Below, piece by piece: positions 1-6,179 of a stretch of DNA of 6,412 nucleotides (the stretch's first letter is position 1; every line of letters starts with the position of its first letter). The stretch spans positions 1-6,412 of the forward strand of contig JAITCK010000116.1 of the NCBI GenBank assembly GCA_031283115.1, in the 5' to 3' direction. The notes below the pieces were generated by a model that saw only the letters and a list, made by a program, of their open reading frames with translations, was not told where the DNA came from and made no database searches. This DNA is from Cellulomonadaceae bacterium (GTDB lineage: Bacteria; Actinomycetota; Actinomycetes; Actinomycetales; Cellulomonadaceae). A program made the translations under genes and the position numbers.

Positions 1-1469
1 TCTACGTGTGGTTTGCCGAAGTAGGCGCCGAAGTGACCACCATTTGGGCCAACTTCCAGGGCGCCGACCCCAACGCCGAACTGGTCGAAATCAACGTGCG
101 CCCCGCCGTCTTCTACCCCGAAAAAAACCACCTCGACTACATCACCGTCCGTGGCTTCGAACTCACCCAGGCCGCCACCCCCTGGACGCCCCCCACCGCC
201 GACCAGCCCGGCCTCATCGGCCCCAACTGGGCTAAAGGCTGGATTATCGAAGACAACGACATCTCCCACGCCAAATGCTCCGGCATCTCCCTGGGCAAGG
301 AGGCCGCCACCGGTGACAACTTCGCCATTATTCGTGGTGACAAGCCCGGCTACCAGTACCAGCTGGAATCCGTGTTCACCGCCCGCGTTTACGGCTGGGA
401 CAAAGACCACATCGGCTCCCACATTATTCGCCGCAACGTTATCCACGACTGCGGACAAAACGGCATCGTCGGCCACCTGGGCTGCGTGTTCTCCCGCATC
501 GAAGACAACCACATCTACGAAATCGCCCAAAAGCACGAGTTCTACGGATACGAGATTGGCGGCATCAAACTGCATGGTGCCATCGACGTGCAAATCATCC
601 ACAACCGCATCCACGACACCACCCTGGGTATCTGGTTGGACTGGCAAAACCAGGGCGTGCGCGTAGCCCGCAACCTCTTCTACAAGAACATCCGCGACAT
701 CTTCCTCGAAGTGTCCCACGGCCCCATCACCGTCGACCACAACATCTTCACCTCACCCCAATCCATCGACCTGTGGTCGCAAGGCAACGCCTTCGTCAAC
801 AACCTGGTCACCGGCGCCGTGCGCTCAGCCCAAGTGCTGGATCGGGCCACCCCCTACCACCTGGCCCACTCCACCGAAGTGGCCGGATACGCCTTCCACT
901 ACGCAGGCGACGACCGTTTCATCGGCAACCTCTTCCTCGGTGAAGAGCGCGGCGACGACTACGCCATGGGCAATGCCAAGTTTGTCGACATGTACGGTGC
1001 CATCAAGTACGGCACCGCAGGCTACGAGGGCTACCCCGGCACCTGGGACGAATACAAGTCCCTGGTGGGCGGCTACTCGGGCGTGGGCGACCACAAGCGC
1101 TACCACTTCCAAAAGCAGGCCGTCTACATCGACAACAACGCCTACGCAGGCATCGCCGCCCCCTTCGAAAAGGAGAACGGCGCCGTCGTATCCAGTGCTG
1201 CCGCCTCCGCAGTCCTCGTGGAAGACGGCGACGCCGTCTACCTGGAAACCTCCTTGCCTGCCGAGGTGGTTGACGGCATCCACGCTGTTGTCACTGGGGC
1301 CGACCTGGGCCGCGTCCGTATTGTCGACGCCGCCTACGAAAACCCCGACGGCAGCCCCGTTGTCGCCGACACGGACCTGCTGGGCGCCGCCAAAACCGCC
1401 GGGACTACCTACCCCGCTGGCCCCTTGGCCGCCCTGCCTGCAGGCGAATCCCGCATCCGCGTCTGGTAA
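1..1469 (+). CDS. Right-handed beta-helix glycoside hydrolase, probable GH120 beta-xylosidase (5' partial)
   Basis: The reading frame is open to the left edge (a Tyr codon precedes the GTG at 6), so the true start is outside the window; about 489 residues remain, ending at TAA 1467-1469. Residues from about 75 to 275 (counted from the codon at 6) are rich in beta-helix turns of the type N-x-I-H and G-I-x-L. Within them, Asp212 (WLDWQ, codon 639-641) and Glu235 (FLEVSHGP, codon 708-710) are 23 residues apart. This is the same spacing as the nucleophile and acid/base pair I recall for the GH120 xylosidase XylC (Asp382/Glu405), which would put about 170 residues outside the window. The family removes xylose from the non-reducing end of xylo-oligosaccharides by a retaining mechanism. 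The C-terminal part (about 380-487) looks like a beta-rich accessory region. No signal peptide can be judged because the N-terminus is missing. Another retaining beta-helix hydrolase is the main alternative. No xylose-catabolism genes lie downstream. Confidence 0.8.
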   Translation, partial: YVWFAEVGAEVTTIWANFQGADPNAELVEINVRPAVFYPEKNHLDYITVRGFELTQAATPWTPPTADQPGLIGPNWAKGWIIEDNDISHAKCSGISLGKEAATGDNFAIIRGDKPGYQYQLESVFTARVYGWDKDHIGSHIIRRNVIHDCGQNGIVGHLGCVFSRIEDNHIYEIAQKHEFYGYEIGGIKLHGAIDVQIIHNRIHDTTLGIWLDWQNQGVRVARNLFYKNIRDIFLEVSHGPITVDHNIFTSPQSIDLWSQGNAFVNNLVTGAVRSAQVLDRATPYHLAHSTEVAGYAFHYAGDDRFIGNLFLGEERGDDYAMGNAKFVDMYGAIKYGTAGYEGYPGTWDEYKSLVGGYSGVGDHKRYHFQKQAVYIDNNAYAGIAAPFEKENGAVVSSAAASAVLVEDGDAVYLETSLPAEVVDGIHAVVTGADLGRVRIVDAAYENPDGSPVVADTDLLGAAKTAGTTYPAGPLAALPAGESRIRVW

Positions 1470-1480
1470 CACCCAACAAC

Positions 1481-1500
1481 TACCCCTGGACAGTGGGGTA
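1481..1500 (+). terminator. Small hairpin just after the glycoside hydrolase stop
   Basis: TACCCC (1481-1486) and GGGGTA (1495-1500) form a perfect 6-bp stem with an 8-base loop, starting 11 bases after the stop codon. No T-tract follows. It stands immediately before the much stronger hairpin at 1505-1542. It may be an accessory 3'-end structure rather than a terminator in its own right. Confidence 0.35.
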
Positions 1501-1504
1501 ACAC

Positions 1505-1542
1505 CACGAGGGGCCGAGTGCAACAGCACTCGGCCCCTCGTG
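1505..1542. terminator. Strong bidirectional terminator hairpin between convergent genes
   Basis: The arms CACGAGGGGCCGAGTGC (1505-1521) and its exact reverse complement (1526-1542) give a perfect 17-bp GC-rich stem closed by the 4-base loop AACA. It sits 36 bases after the glycoside hydrolase stop and 6 bases beyond the glycerate kinase stop, so it can serve both convergent transcripts. Neither strand has a U-tract after the stem, the form often seen in high-GC Actinobacteria. The perfect stem and the placement between two converging stop codons make the call firm. Confidence 0.85.
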
Positions 1543-1548
1543 TCATGC

Positions 1549-2652
1549 TCACTGACCAGTGCGGGTGGCGATGATGTTGCGGACTGTGCGGGTGAGGTTG
1601 GCCAGGGTTCGTTGAGTATCCATGGCCTCGGCTAGGGGGAGGGCAGACTGTTGGATGGAGAAGGCAGCCAGCAACACCTTGTCCATGTCGCCCAGGTTGT
1701 CGGCCACAGCGCCGCAAAGAGCGATAGTGGGCACCTGGTGGTTGGCGGCCAGCATGGCCATCCCGTAAGGCACCTTGCCGTTGGCGGTTTGGAAGTCCAT
1801 CCGGCCTTCGCCAGTGAGAACCAGGTCAGCCCCAGCGATCTCCGCTTCAATGTTCAGCAGGCCAGCGATCTTGGTGAAGCCCGGCTCAATGTGGGCACCC
1901 AACACGGCGACAGCGCCGCCCAGACCACCAGCAGCGCCTGTTCCTGGGATGGACTGAATGTCCACGCCGCAGGCAGCCTTGACGGCTGCGGCTACGTCAC
2001 GGGATTTGTCATCGAGGGCGGCGTTGATTTCATCTGTGCCGCCCTTCTGAGGGCCAAAGAAGCGGGCGAACCCGTCCGGGCCGGCATAAAAGTTGGTGAC
2101 ATCGGCCAGGGCGGTGATGGTGATGCCGTCAAAGGAGGCCAATCCGCTGAGGTCAAGGTCGCCGTCAAATACTGGTAGGGCCTTGCCGCGGGCACCCAGC
2201 CCGTAAAGGAGGCCCAGCCCTCCATCGGAGGTTCCCGTGCCACCCAAGGACAGGACAATCTCACTGACCCCGCGGTCTCGCGCGTCAAGGAAGAGAGCGG
2301 CCAGGCCTTCTGTTGTTGCCTCCATGATGGTTTGCGGGCTGGGGGTGATCTTGTCGATGCCCACCACGTGTGCGGCCTCAATGATGGCGGTGGATTTGCC
2401 TGTCCCGTCGTTGACCAGCAGGTAGGGGGCTTCGATGGGGCGGCCTAGCAGGTCAATGGTGTCGACGGTGATGATGCTGCCGCCAAGTCCTGCCTGTAGG
2501 GCGTCGAGTGTGCCTTCGCCGCCGTCAGCGATAGGGATGACCACAACCTGTGCGTCAGGTGCTGCCTGGAGCACTCCTGCCTGGGCTGCTGCCCCCAACT
2601 GTTCACTGGTTGCCGATCCTTTGAAGGAGTCAATGGCCACAACAATCTTCAT
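1549..2652 (-). CDS. glxK: Glycerate kinase, type 1 (GlxK/GarK family)
   Basis: This 367-residue protein should phosphorylate D-glycerate with ATP, giving 2- or 3-phosphoglycerate for lower glycolysis in the cytoplasm. It shows the family's motifs in order: DSFKGS (8-13), PIADGGEGT (40-48), LGGTGTSDGG (136-145), DVTN (184-187), FGPQKGG (199-205), PGTGAAGGLG (236-245) and TGEGRMD (280-286). The length is close to the usual 370-380. The frame stays open upstream to 2997, but the ATG at 2652 is chosen because MKIVVAIDSFKGS is the standard family N-terminus and the extension would run into the divergent transporter gene. There is no convincing Shine-Dalgarno sequence (only GGGA close to the start), and a TACAGT box lies 6 bases upstream, suggesting a leaderless message. 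A small oddity is Phe188 after DVTN, where the family usually has Pro. The isomer of product (2-PG or 3-PG) cannot be read from the sequence. The gene symbol is by family only. Confidence 0.93.
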   Translation of the reverse strand: MKIVVAIDSFKGSATSEQLGAAAQAGVLQAAPDAQVVVIPIADGGEGTLDALQAGLGGSIITVDTIDLLGRPIEAPYLLVNDGTGKSTAIIEAAHVVGIDKITPSPQTIMEATTEGLAALFLDARDRGVSEIVLSLGGTGTSDGGLGLLYGLGARGKALPVFDGDLDLSGLASFDGITITALADVTNFYAGPDGFARFFGPQKGGTDEINAALDDKSRDVAAAVKAACGVDIQSIPGTGAAGGLGGAVAVLGAHIEPGFTKIAGLLNIEAEIAGADLVLTGEGRMDFQTANGKVPYGMAMLAANHQVPTIALCGAVADNLGDMDKVLLAAFSIQQSALPLAEAMDTQRTLANLTRTVRNIIATRTGQ

Positions 2653-2658
2653 GTTCCC

Positions 2659-2664
2659 ACTGTA
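2659..2664 (-). promoter_or_regulatory. Candidate -10 box for a leaderless glycerate kinase transcript
   Basis: On the minus strand TACAGT (TANNNT) ends 6 bases before the glycerate kinase ATG, so transcription would begin at or next to the start codon. The expected -35 position falls in the operator-like palindrome at 2677-2692 and shows no TTGACA-like match. The call rests on motif and spacing only. Confidence 0.35.
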
Positions 2665-2676
2665 CCCGTCCCAGGA

Positions 2677-2692
2677 ATCGAAACGATACGAT
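2677..2692. promoter_or_regulatory. Operator-like, CG-centred near-palindrome (LacI-family type) between glycerate kinase and MFS genes
   Basis: ATCGAAACGATACGAT agrees with its own reverse complement at 12 of 16 positions and has a central CG, the layout typical of LacI-family operators. It contains an exact smaller inverted repeat, ATCG-AAA-CGAT (2677-2687). It lies in the 106-bp gap between two divergent genes, 24 bases from the glycerate kinase start and overlapping TANNNT boxes on the plus strand (TACGAT 2687-2692 and TAGACT 2692-2697). A protein bound here could repress both directions. No LacI-type gene is present in the window, so the partner is unknown. Confidence 0.45.
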
Positions 2693-2750
2693 AGACTTTT
2701 TCGTGGCCGCCATCGTCGCCGGAAAAAGACACCCCCAGCGCAACCAGAAC

Positions 2751-2754
2751 GAGG
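2751..2754 (+). promoter_or_regulatory. Ribosome binding site that decides the MFS GTG start
   Basis: GAGG stands 4 bases before the GTG at 2759-2761. The spacing is short, but this is the only purine-rich Shine-Dalgarno-like run in the leader. It supports the GTG start rather than any codon in the longer frame that runs back into the antisense glycerate kinase gene. Confidence 0.5.
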
Positions 2755-2758
2755 CACC

Positions 2759-4111
2759 GTGACCACCCCTGCAAGGCCCCTCACCCCCAGCGACCCCCGC
2801 TGGACTACCGCCCAACGCCAACGATGGTCACTCATCATCATGTTCGGCCTGTTCGGCCTGCTGGCAACCAGCTGGATGGGGCGCCTGCCCTCCATCCGTG
2901 ACGCCCTCAACATCAGCACCGCCCAACTTGGCGCCCTGCTCATCGTCGGCGCCGTCGGCTCCCTCCTCTCCGTCACCCTGGCCGGAGCCATCATCATGCG
3001 CTACGGGTCACGAACCGTGCTCTGGTTCGGCGCCTGGGGAGCCCTAACCGCCATGATCATCCTCGCCGCCGGAGTCTTCACCGGATTCATGCCCCTGTTC
3101 ATTGTGGGCCTGCTGCTCAACGGCCTCTTTGCCCCCTACACCAACACCACCATCAACCTGGAAGGAGCCCGGATCGAAAAATATTTGGGCTTCTCCGTGC
3201 TCCCCCACATGCACGCCGCCTTCCCCGTCGGCGCCGCCCTCGGATCTGCCTTCGCCGCCGCAACCGCCGCCCTCAACATCGACGCCACCTGGCACATCCT
3301 CACCGTCGTTACCGTCGTCGCCATTGCCCGCGTTCTACTCATCAACCCCGGCACCGCCCTAGCCGACCCCCCCAGCAAACGCACCGTCGTGCACGTCGAC
3401 ACCGAAGCCCCCGCCCCTGCACACGGCCAGGCTGCCCCCATCGGCAAAAAGGTGCGGCCTGCCGCCCTGGCCGCCTGGCTGGAACCCCGCACCCTGGCCA
3501 TCGGCCTAGTCCTCTTCGCCGCCACCATGTCAGAAGGCGCGGCCGGAAACTGGCTCAACATCGGCGTCGTCGACGGGTTTGGCGTCGGCGAATCTGTCGG
3601 TGCCCTCGCCTACGGAACCTTCGTCGTATCCATGCTGTCCGTGCGACTGCTGGGCGTACAGTTGCTGCGCCGCTTTGGCCGCCTGCCCGTGCTCTACGTT
3701 TCCGGGGCAACCGCCGTGGCCGGACTTGTCGCCTTCGGCCTGTCCCCCCTACTGCCCCTGGCCTGGCTGGGCATCATCCTGTGGGGTATGGGTGCGGCAA
3801 TGGCCTGGCCGGTCGCCATGGCCGCCTCCGCCGACGACCCCGCCAAAGCAGCCGCCCGCGTGTCCGTAACCAGCTCGTTCGCCTCCGTCGCCATGCTGGG
3901 TGCCCCACCCGTACTCGGCTTGCTCGCCCACTCGTGGGGGGTGCGCCAAGCCCTGCTCATCATCGTCGCCGCCCTGGCTGTCTCCCTGGCCGCCACCCGT
4001 GCAGCCCGCGAAGAAACCGTCGACAATGAAACGTTGGCCGATAGCAGCAGCGACAGTAACGACGGCAGCGATGCGACGCCTGCTACCCCAGCATTGCTGC
4101 CCGTCCGATAA
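2759..4111 (+). CDS. MFS transporter, YbjJ-like, 12 predicted membrane segments
   Basis: This 450-residue integral membrane protein belongs to the major facilitator superfamily; the substrate is not known. The hydrophobic segments are consistent with two six-helix halves separated by a hydrophilic, Pro/Ala-rich central loop (about 200-240). The loop between helices 2 and 3 carries MRYGSR (80-85), a reduced form of the MFS motif A, and the matching loop in the second half carries RRFGR (304-308). Features recalled for the YbjJ-like group include WMGRLPSIRDAL early on (39-50), MSEGAAGNWL at the start of the second half (257-266) and a WGMGAAMAWPVAMAA stretch (342-356). The frame is open upstream, but the GTG at 2759 is preferred because of the GAGG and because the earlier part is antisense to glycerate kinase. 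Residues 415-450 form a Ser/Asp-rich tail that is probably cytosolic. The divergent partner is glycerate kinase, so a glycerate or sugar-acid substrate is possible but unproven. Confidence 0.88.
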   Translation: MTTPARPLTPSDPRWTTAQRQRWSLIIMFGLFGLLATSWMGRLPSIRDALNISTAQLGALLIVGAVGSLLSVTLAGAIIMRYGSRTVLWFGAWGALTAMIILAAGVFTGFMPLFIVGLLLNGLFAPYTNTTINLEGARIEKYLGFSVLPHMHAAFPVGAALGSAFAAATAALNIDATWHILTVVTVVAIARVLLINPGTALADPPSKRTVVHVDTEAPAPAHGQAAPIGKKVRPAALAAWLEPRTLAIGLVLFAATMSEGAAGNWLNIGVVDGFGVGESVGALAYGTFVVSMLSVRLLGVQLLRRFGRLPVLYVSGATAVAGLVAFGLSPLLPLAWLGIILWGMGAAMAWPVAMAASADDPAKAAARVSVTSSFASVAMLGAPPVLGLLAHSWGVRQALLIIVAALAVSLAATRAAREETVDNETLADSSSDSNDGSDATPATPALLPVR

Positions 4112-4131
4112 GTCCTGCCCGATGACCGCTA

Positions 4132-5037
4132 TCAGTTGAGGTCGATAGTGTCGGCAATCGACACCATCGTGTCCACCATCGCCCGCACGGCAACCGTCGG
4201 CTCATGGCTGGTGCGGCGGTAACGCACATACAGTTCACGCGAACCCAAGTCATCCATGCGCACCACCCGCACAGAATCACTACCGGTACCAGTCAAAGCC
4301 AGTGCAGGGATGAGCGCTACACCCTGCCCCACAGAAACCAGGGTGATGGTGGTGTCAAAGTCGTACATGGAGTGGCGGGTGTGAATCTTTGTGCCCAAGT
4401 TGCGGCCTAAACGCTGCACGGCCCGGTCGGCGGCAGTACCCGGCTCACCAGAGACAAACGTGAGGTCTCGCAGGTCATTGACGTTGTGCGGTACAGCCAT
4501 GTCCACGGGAATAATCAGCCGCCACGGCTCGTCAAGCAGGTGCTGCTCAAAAGTTCCACGAGGCGGCTGCGGGATTACCTCTTCGTCACGCTCCAACAAA
4601 ATAACGTCAAGATCGCCGGTACGCAGGTGACGCATAGCCACTTCAGGATCCTGCTCAAAAACTTCAATGTCAACGTTAGGGTAGTCGGCGGCCATAGGGG
4701 CCAGCGCTGGGGCGACAACAGCATGAGTAGCCGTGCGGAAGGCCCCCACCTTGACAGTCCCGGCCACACCATCACCCAAGGCGGCGATAGCCTGCTGGGC
4801 TTCCACCAGTTCCGCTTCAATACGTTCAGCCGTAGCAGCCAACACCATGCCTGCCGGAGTGAGAGTGACGCCGCGGGGGCCACGCTCCAACACTTCAAGC
4901 CCCTCTTCGGCTTCAAGCCGGGAAATCTGCTGCGATACGGCAGAAGCAGTGACGCCCATCAGTTCAGCTGCAGCCAGAACGCCACCAGCACGTTGCACGG
5001 CAAGAAGGAAAGACAAACGACGAGGGTCAGCAGGCAT
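4132..5037 (-). CDS. LysR-family transcriptional regulator
   Basis: This 301-residue protein has the usual LysR length. The N-terminal winged helix-turn-helix covers about residues 6-65, with the recognition region AELMGVTASAVSQQISRLE (24-42) followed by the wing and TPAG (60-63). A linker helix leads to an effector-binding domain from about residue 93 (GTVKVGAF) to the end, where a small-molecule co-inducer would bind. Such proteins act as tetramers and often control the divergently transcribed neighbour; here that is the alpha/beta hydrolase, with 38 bp between the start codons. The 3' end converges on the MFS gene with a gap of 20 bp and no obvious terminator hairpin. The ATG at 5037 is the only sensible start. 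It has no Shine-Dalgarno sequence but a TAGCAT box 6 bases upstream. The effector and target genes are not predictable. Confidence 0.93.
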   Translation of the reverse strand: MPADPRRLSFLLAVQRAGGVLAAAELMGVTASAVSQQISRLEAEEGLEVLERGPRGVTLTPAGMVLAATAERIEAELVEAQQAIAALGDGVAGTVKVGAFRTATHAVVAPALAPMAADYPNVDIEVFEQDPEVAMRHLRTGDLDVILLERDEEVIPQPPRGTFEQHLLDEPWRLIIPVDMAVPHNVNDLRDLTFVSGEPGTAADRAVQRLGRNLGTKIHTRHSMYDFDTTITLVSVGQGVALIPALALTGTGSDSVRVVRMDDLGSRELYVRYRRTSHEPTVAVRAMVDTMVSIADTIDLN

Positions 5038-5075
5038 GAAGCAATGCTAAAGGTTGAGGGCTAAAGTTTCCTTGT
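5038..5075. promoter_or_regulatory. Compact divergent promoter region of the LysR and hydrolase genes
   Basis: Only 38 bp separate the two start codons. Outward-facing TANNNT boxes lie at 5044-5049 (minus strand TAGCAT, 6 bases before the LysR ATG) and 5062-5067 (plus strand TAAAGT, 8 bases before the hydrolase ATG). Neither gene has a Shine-Dalgarno sequence, which fits leaderless transcripts. The -35 region of each promoter would fall on the -10 region of the other, so they could not both be occupied at once. No TTGACA-like -35 is visible for either. Confidence 0.45.
5046..5069 (+). repeat. Direct repeat GCTAAAGKTT across both promoter boxes
   Basis: GCTAAAGGTT (5046-5055) and GCTAAAGTTT (5060-5069) match at 9 of 10 positions with a 14-base period. 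The first copy overlaps the LysR -10 candidate and the second contains the hydrolase -10 candidate. This could be a binding site for the LysR protein, although the classical T-N11-A palindrome is not clearly present. Confidence 0.45.
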
Positions 5076-6179
5076 ATGTGGGTGCCTGACTTTCTGCCTG
5101 ACTTTCAGCAATGGACCATCCCCTTGCAGCCAGACGACGAAGGCGACGTCATTGCCACCCTGGTGCGACGTGACCCCACCACCCGTCGAACCGTCTACAA
5201 CCGCACCCATTCACCCATGCGGGCAGCCGCCTTCTCCCATGCCAGCCAGGATGAAGGCTTCGATGTGCTGTACGTCCACGGCTGGTGCGACTACTTTTTC
5301 CAAGTACACCTAGCCGACTATTGGGAACGGCAAGGAGCCACATTTTATGGGTTAGATCTGCGCAAATACGGGCGATCCCTGCGCGCCTACCAGACGCCAG
5401 GCTTCATCGACTCGCTGAAAACGTATGGGGAAGAAATCGAAGCCGCCCTAACCCTCATCGCTGCAGAAAATAGTGACAACGGGACGCCCCCGCAACGCCG
5501 ACGGCTGGTACTCATGGGTCATTCCATGGGTGGCCTGCTGCTCAGCCTCTGGCTCAACGACAACCCAGGCCGGGCCGACGGCCTAGTGTTGAACTCACCG
5601 TGGCTGGAGTTTCAGACCGGCGCGGTAACCCGCCAAGCCTTAGACGGGGCGGTGCGGCTCCATGCCACCGTCAAGCCGCGCGGCCATGTTGTCAACCCTG
5701 ACCGGGGCTTTTATTCGCGCTCCATCTCCACAAAATACTCTGGCGAATGGCAGATCAACGAAGCCTGGCGGCCTTTTGTCACTTGGCAGCCCACGTCTGC
5801 CTGGCTGCACGCCATCTTCAACGCCCACGACAAGGTTGCTAAAGGGTTGACCATCAGTGCGCCTGTGCTTGTGCTCATTTCCACCCGGTCAACAGTGCCC
5901 GTCCGATGGAGCGACGACATGCTGTGTACTGACACGGTGTTGGACGTGGCCGCTATAGCGCAGCGAGTCTCCCATGTGGGTTTGACAGTGACGCTGGCGC
6001 AGATCGAAGGAGCTTTGCACGATGTGACCTTGTCGCGCGCGGAAGCCCGCGCGCAGGTGTGGCGAGAAATGGACCGGTGGTTGAAAGGTTATCTTCCAGC
6101 GGTGGCGCCGGTCAGCGGGCCGCTAACTGAACCTTTACGTAGTCGACTATGGCGGTGGATGCGTCCTCAATCTCGCTGA
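5076..6179 (+). CDS. Alpha/beta hydrolase (serine hydrolase, lysophospholipase-like)
   Basis: This 367-residue, probably cytosolic enzyme has the alpha/beta hydrolase fold. The oxyanion-hole region is VHGW (67-70), followed by FYGLDLRKYGRS (90-101). The nucleophile elbow GHSMGG (148-153) places the catalytic serine at 150. The histidine is most likely His315 (GALHDVTLS), and the acid is probably Asp286 (TDTVLD). The architecture fits esterase, lipase or lysophospholipase-like activity; the substrate cannot be named. There is no signal peptide or membrane anchor. The ATG at 5076 is chosen because the region between it and the divergent LysR start is only 38 bp and the family N-terminus begins close to MWVPDFLP. 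No Shine-Dalgarno sequence is visible, and TAAAGT lies 8 bases upstream. The codon use is less C-biased than in the first and third genes. The last 68 bases overlap the convergent phosphatase gene. The neighbouring LysR gene is the probable regulator. Confidence 0.88.
   Translation: MWVPDFLPDFQQWTIPLQPDDEGDVIATLVRRDPTTRRTVYNRTHSPMRAAAFSHASQDEGFDVLYVHGWCDYFFQVHLADYWERQGATFYGLDLRKYGRSLRAYQTPGFIDSLKTYGEEIEAALTLIAAENSDNGTPPQRRRLVLMGHSMGGLLLSLWLNDNPGRADGLVLNSPWLEFQTGAVTRQALDGAVRLHATVKPRGHVVNPDRGFYSRSISTKYSGEWQINEAWRPFVTWQPTSAWLHAIFNAHDKVAKGLTISAPVLVLISTRSTVPVRWSDDMLCTDTVLDVAAIAQRVSHVGLTVTLAQIEGALHDVTLSRAEARAQVWREMDRWLKGYLPAVAPVSGPLTEPLRSRLWRWMRPQSR
5084..5106 (+). repeat. Tandem 12-bp repeat in the hydrolase N-terminus
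   Basis: GCCTGACTTTC occurs at 5084-5094 and again at 5096-5106 with one base between, a 12-bp period. It keeps the frame and encodes P-D-F-L-P-D-F at residues 4-10. It looks like a four-codon duplication near the start codon. Confidence 0.7.
6035..6054 (-). terminator. Candidate terminator of the phosphatase transcript inside the hydrolase gene
   Basis: On the minus strand GCGCGCGG, loop GCTT, CCGCGCGC forms a perfect 8-bp all-GC stem with a tetraloop. It is 57 bases beyond the phosphatase stop codon. There is no U-tract after it. It lies inside the coding region of the hydrolase (about residues 320-327), so it could equally be chance or an mRNA structure of that gene. Confidence 0.35.

Noticed and set aside
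825..1529. 234-codon minus-strand frame opposite the glycoside hydrolase
   Set aside because: Its Gly/Val-rich composition is what the C-rich codons of the opposite gene produce; no domain is recognisable and it would read through the terminator.
2435..2758. Upstream extension of the MFS frame to an ATG at 2435
   Set aside because: It runs antisense through glycerate kinase and gives a non-membrane, non-family sequence; the GTG at 2759 has a GAGG upstream.
2842..2859. 9-bp tandem repeat GTTCGGCCT in the MFS gene
   Set aside because: It encodes F-G-L-F-G-L in the first membrane helix, where such composition is expected; it is unlikely to be a functional repeat.
2653..2997. N-terminal extension of glycerate kinase up to 2997 on the minus strand
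   Set aside because: The extension is arginine-rich, unlike the family, and lies antisense to the MFS start; MKIVVAIDSFKGS at 2652 is the normal N-terminus.
4112..4131. Terminator between MFS and LysR genes
   Set aside because: The 20-bp gap shows no inverted repeat of useful length, only a repeated CTGCCCG that overlaps the MFS end.
4486..5064. 192-codon plus-strand frame opposite the LysR gene
   Set aside because: It is the antisense shadow of a clear LysR gene, has no recognisable domain and spans the divergent promoter region.
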